Part shown: piece by piece, positions 61,196 through 64,000 of the stretch
Layout of the letters: each line of letters opens with the position of its first letter
Numbering within the stretch: the first letter of the stretch is position 1
NCBI GenBank assembly: GCA_934668515.1
Contig: CAKUNS010000006.1
Span: 1-64,000 of the forward strand
Source of the DNA: an uncultured Eggerthellaceae bacterium
GTDB taxonomy: Bacteria; Actinomycetota; Coriobacteriia; Coriobacteriales; Eggerthellaceae
DNA: 64,000 nucleotides
Direction of reading: 5' to 3'
The notes under the pieces: model-generated
What the model was told of the DNA's origin: nothing
The model's database searches: none
What the model saw: only the letters and a program-made list of their open reading frames with translations
Position numbers and translations under genes: made by a program

Positions 61196-62206
61196 GTGCT
61201 ATCCGATCGTCGCCAGCGTGTTCTTTCTGCGCTGATCGAAGAGTACGTGGAACGTGCATTGCCCGTCGGCTCTAGAACCCTTACCGAGCGCTATCAGCTT
61301 GGGGTAAGTCCCGCTACGGTTCGCAATGAGCTTTCGGCCCTCGAGGAACAGGGATACATTTCGCAGCCTCACACCTCTTCGGGTCGTATTCCCACCGATT
61401 TCGGCTATCGCGCGTTCGTGGACGAACTTATCTCTTCGGGCGTGGTGCAAGATGACGAACGCTCCAGGGCGGCCGTCACACACCTTAGGAACAGCGCACG
61501 CGAACTCGATGACCTGATGGAGCAAACTTCGGCAGCTCTTTCGCATCTTACCGACTGCCTTTCCATTGTTCTTGCTCCGGTAATTGAAGAGCGCAAAGTG
61601 CGCCAAATCACCCTGATCTCGCTTGATGCGCATCACGCGGTTATCGTTATCGTCACCAAATCGGGAGATGTCCTCAATCGTAAAATCGACTTCAAAGACG
61701 AAGTTTCCGCCGATGAATTGTCACGTGTTCAAAGGCTGTTGAACAACGCGTTCTGCGCGCGCTCAAGCGAAACCGGCCGCATTTCCGATATTGCAACGCT
61801 TCTAAAACGCGACGCTGCGGGTGATCCGCTTACAGCGCTTGTCATCGACGAGATCCTCGACTGCCTGAACGATTCGGACTCGAATCATTCCCATCGCTTG
61901 GGAATGTCCTCGCTTATGAAGAAACCCGAGTTCAGTCGGTCGGAATCCCTTCTTCCGGTAATTCAGGCGTTCGACGACGACACGGTTCTTCTCGAACTCA
62001 TGGAATGCTCCACCGATGATATGCCCATCGTCAAAATCGGCACCGAGAACAACTCGAAGCTTCTTTCGGGTGTCTCGATTGTCGCCAGCCGTTACGGTCG
62101 CGGCGAGAACGAGGGAGTAGTCGCCGTCATCGGACCAACCAGAATGGATTACTCACGGGCGCTTAAGGCCGTCCATATGGCCAGCTCGGCCCTTGATGAA
62201 GACTAA
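61196..62206 (+). CDS. hrcA: heat-inducible transcription repressor HrcA
   Basis: Represses heat-shock genes through CIRCE operators. The 336 residues start LSDRRQRVLSALIEEYVERALPVGSRTL. The winged helix has SPATVRNELSALEEQGYI and HTSSGRIPTDFGYRAFVD (about 40-80). GAF-like C-terminal part ends with IGPTRMDYSRA. Three possible starts exist: GTG 61187, ATG 61190 and GTG 61196. GGAAGGG is 8 nt from the last and too near the first two, so I choose 61196. dnaJ follows after 51 bp. Confidence 0.94.
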   Translation: MLSDRRQRVLSALIEEYVERALPVGSRTLTERYQLGVSPATVRNELSALEEQGYISQPHTSSGRIPTDFGYRAFVDELISSGVVQDDERSRAAVTHLRNSARELDDLMEQTSAALSHLTDCLSIVLAPVIEERKVRQITLISLDAHHAVIVIVTKSGDVLNRKIDFKDEVSADELSRVQRLLNNAFCARSSETGRISDIATLLKRDAAGDPLTALVIDEILDCLNDSDSNHSHRLGMSSLMKKPEFSRSESLLPVIQAFDDDTVLLELMECSTDDMPIVKIGTENNSKLLSGVSIVASRYGRGENEGVVAVIGPTRMDYSRALKAVHMASSALDED

Positions 62207-62257
62207 GGCCGACCGCATATTGCAGGTTCGGATGAGAACTGAAAGGTAACGACTTCA

Positions 62258-63397
62258 ATGGCAAAAGATCTCTATGAAGTGCTCGGTGTTTCCCGCGATG
62301 CAACTGAAGACGAGATTAAAAAGGCGTTTCGACGCCAAGCTCGCAAACTCCACCCCGACGTGAACAAGGCTGAAGACGCCGAAGATCAGTTCAAGGAACT
62401 TAACGAAGCCTACGACGTGCTCTCTGACGCCAACAAACGTGCTGCATACGATCGATTCGGCACGATTCCCGGCGCGGCAAGCGGGCAGGGTCCGTTCGGC
62501 GGCAGCGGTTACGTCGACTTCGACGACATCTTCGGCGGGTTCGGAGGAATGGGCGACATCTTCAGCAGCTTCTTCGGCGGCGGGGCAGCCGGCGGCGCCC
62601 GCGTTCGTCAAGATGGTCGCGATATGGGCGTTGGCCTGCGCATTTCTCTTGAAGAAGCCGCGAGCGGCGTTAAGAAGGAAATCATCTACGATCGACTGGC
62701 GCCGTGCCCCGAATGCGGCGGCAATGGCCTAGGCGAAAACGGGCATGAAGCCACCTGTCCCGATTGCCACGGCACCGGTCGCGTCGTTACCGTCCAGCGC
62801 ACTTTCTTGGGCGACATGCAATCAACTTCCACATGCAAGCACTGCGGAGGCACCGGCAAGATCATCGAGAATGCGTGCCCCGAGTGCGAGGGTCAGGGAC
62901 GCGTCCCCGATCGTCAGCGTGTTACCGTCGAGGTCCCTGCTGGTATCAGGGATGCCCAGCAACTTCGCGTTACCGGATTCGGTGAAGCAGGCGTTCGCGG
63001 TGCCGCCACCGGCGATCTTATCGTCACGTGCCGCATCCAGCCGCATGAGTTCTTCGAGCGCGACGGGGACAACCTTCACGCTCGTGCCAACGTCTCCATG
63101 GTTCAAGCTGCTCTTGGATGCGAGGTTGAGATTGACGGCATCCTGCCCGACGAGAAAGTCAAGGTCCGCATCCCCGAGGGATGCCAGAACGATCAGGTCG
63201 TTCGCGTTAAAAACGTAGGAATGCCGCGCTTCAAGTCTTCCAACCGCGGTGACCTTTACGTTCATGTTTCGGTCGAAATCCCTAGGAAGCTGAATAAGAA
63301 ACAGCGCGAGATCCTCGAATCGCTTGCGCGAGAGCTTGGCGAAGACGTTTCTTCATCGCGCAATCCGCTTCAAAAATTGCGCGACGCGCTTAGTTAG
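62258..63397 (+). CDS. dnaJ: chaperone DnaJ (type I)
   Basis: Co-chaperone that stimulates DnaK and binds unfolded proteins. The 379 residues have all the domains of a type I member: J domain with HPD (about 33-35), Gly/Phe region (about 75-115), four CxxCxGxG zinc repeats (CPECGGNG, CPDCHGTG, CKHCGGTG, CPECEGQG at about 149-216), and the C-terminal beta domains. It follows hrcA directly. dnaK and grpE are not in the window, which fits the second DnaJ of actinobacterial hrcA-dnaJ pairs. Confidence 0.95.
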   Translation: MAKDLYEVLGVSRDATEDEIKKAFRRQARKLHPDVNKAEDAEDQFKELNEAYDVLSDANKRAAYDRFGTIPGAASGQGPFGGSGYVDFDDIFGGFGGMGDIFSSFFGGGAAGGARVRQDGRDMGVGLRISLEEAASGVKKEIIYDRLAPCPECGGNGLGENGHEATCPDCHGTGRVVTVQRTFLGDMQSTSTCKHCGGTGKIIENACPECEGQGRVPDRQRVTVEVPAGIRDAQQLRVTGFGEAGVRGAATGDLIVTCRIQPHEFFERDGDNLHARANVSMVQAALGCEVEIDGILPDEKVKVRIPEGCQNDQVVRVKNVGMPRFKSSNRGDLYVHVSVEIPRKLNKKQREILESLARELGEDVSSSRNPLQKLRDALS

Positions 63398-63462
63398 CGT
63401 AAGGTATTGAATCAACTCAAAAACACAGCCAACACGAAAGCCCCAATAGAAAGGCACCTTTA

Positions 63463-64000
63463 ATGGCATCTGAGAACGTAAAGAAGACCACGCTTCGCCT
63501 TGTCGTCGGCCCCTGCGATGCAGAGCCGCTGCTTACCTGCGTGAAAGGCGTGACCGAGCTTGGCTTTGATTCCATGACGGTTTACCTTACCGCCCCCGAA
63601 ACCGAAGTGTACGACGCCCTCAAGCCCTACGCCAGCATCCTCGAGAAGGGCGCCTCCCTTGATGCCAAGGACTGCAACCGCGAGGATATCCCTAAGGTTG
63701 CTTTCGTTGACTCTCTTGCCAGCGCCGTCACCCGCGATGGCAAGCCTGATGTATGCCTCATCTTCTCCGAAAAGTCCACCGAGTTCGCACCTATTCAGGA
63801 TGCGGTAGCAAGCGCCGTTGCCGCTTATAGCGAGGCCGGTAAAACCGTTCCCTTCAATTGCACCATCGTTATCGGTCCCGCAAGCGGTATCGCCGACTTC
63901 GATATCGACGTTGTGAAATCCGTTTGCCCGAACGTCGGCGTGGGTTCGTTCTCCAACATCGTTGCAAGCGTTGATATCGCCGCAGTTGCCGGCTGTGCAA
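63463..64000 (+). CDS. unidentified protein, truncated at the window end
   Basis: An open frame starts at the ATG at 63463 and runs without a stop for 179 codons to the edge of the window. It follows dnaJ by 65 bp; AGAAAGG lies 8-14 nt before the start. The visible part is soluble, Ala/Val/Asp-rich and begins MASENVKKTTLRLVVGPCD. No signal peptide, membrane segment or known motif is seen. Codon use resembles its neighbours, so it is probably a real gene. I do not recognise the family. Confidence 0.75.
   Translation, partial: MASENVKKTTLRLVVGPCDAEPLLTCVKGVTELGFDSMTVYLTAPETEVYDALKPYASILEKGASLDAKDCNREDIPKVAFVDSLASAVTRDGKPDVCLIFSEKSTEFAPIQDAVASAVAAYSEAGKTVPFNCTIVIGPASGIADFDIDVVKSVCPNVGVGSFSNIVASVDIAAVAGCA

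Noticed and set aside
1..64000. CRISPR arrays, insertion sequences, tRNA and rRNA genes, prophage
   Set aside because: No direct-repeat array, transposase, integrase, tRNA cloverleaf or rRNA sequence was found by reading; absence was not tested with dedicated software.

Overview
The window reads as a chromosomal core-gene region of an anaerobic actinobacterium, most likely class Coriobacteriia. Three things point there. The pyrR-pyrB-pyrC-carA-carB-pyrF-mihF-gmk-rpoZ and lepA-hemW-hrcA-dnaJ orders and the actinobacterial integration host factor mihF are actinobacterial. The ferredoxin-dependent 2-oxoacid oxidoreductase, the class 1B PyrD/PyrK pair and the K+-type membrane pyrophosphatase fit anaerobic energy metabolism. 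RNA leaders (a T-box-like element, a PyrR attenuator) resemble those of low-GC Gram-positives, which Coriobacteriia are known to share. I saw no rRNA, tRNA, CRISPR array, insertion sequence or prophage. Species is not assignable from what I can see.

Layout. 1-4.3 kb: guaA (minus strand), an AEC permease, uppP and a stand-alone chorismate mutase. 4.3-13.4 kb: amino-acid block ilvD-ilvB-ilvN-ilvC, serA and leuA, preceded by a T-box-like leader, with a second terminator directly before leuA. 13.4-21.8 kb: the translation/transcription operon rimP-nusA-rnpM(ylxR)-infB-rbfA-nrnA-truB-ribF. 22-24.2 kb: hppA. 24.2-26 kb: a YfcE-type phosphoesterase and dgt on the minus strand. 26.2-31.8 kb: dnaG, def, fmt and an rsmB with a very long basic disordered N-terminus.

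31.9-37.8 kb: an XRE-cupin regulator, an AMP-forming acyl-CoA synthetase, a P-loop ATPase and a four-subunit 2-oxoacid:ferredoxin oxidoreductase (vor/kor). 37.9-38.8 kb, minus strand: a barnase-type ribonuclease with a lipoprotein signal, followed by and overlapping a barstar-like gene. This is the most distinctive accessory element in the window. 38.9-49.1 kb: a complete UMP biosynthesis operon (pyrR-B-C-carA-carB-K-D-F) under a PyrR attenuator. 49.3-51.8 kb: mihF-gmk-rpoZ-thiI. 51.9-56 kb: comEA-comEC-holA. 56.1-64 kb: rpsT (minus), lepA, a small membrane protein, dusB, hemW, hrcA, dnaJ and an unidentified gene cut by the window edge.

Recurrent themes: (1) several transcription units have an intrinsic terminator only about 10-65 nt upstream of the first start codon (ilvD, leuA, rimP, rbfA, the XRE-cupin gene, pyrR), which leaves little or no room for a promoter downstream and suggests control by termination or read-through. 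(2) Several housekeeping proteins carry unusual appendages: NusA with a Cys/His tail, S20 with an Ala/Lys/Glu tail, RsmB with a repeat-rich extension, CarA with an insert and tail, UppP with a long loop. (3) The regulatory sites seen (T-box-like, PyrR, a possible split CIRCE) are variants worth testing. All assignments are from reading sequence and remembered family motifs; no database search was run.
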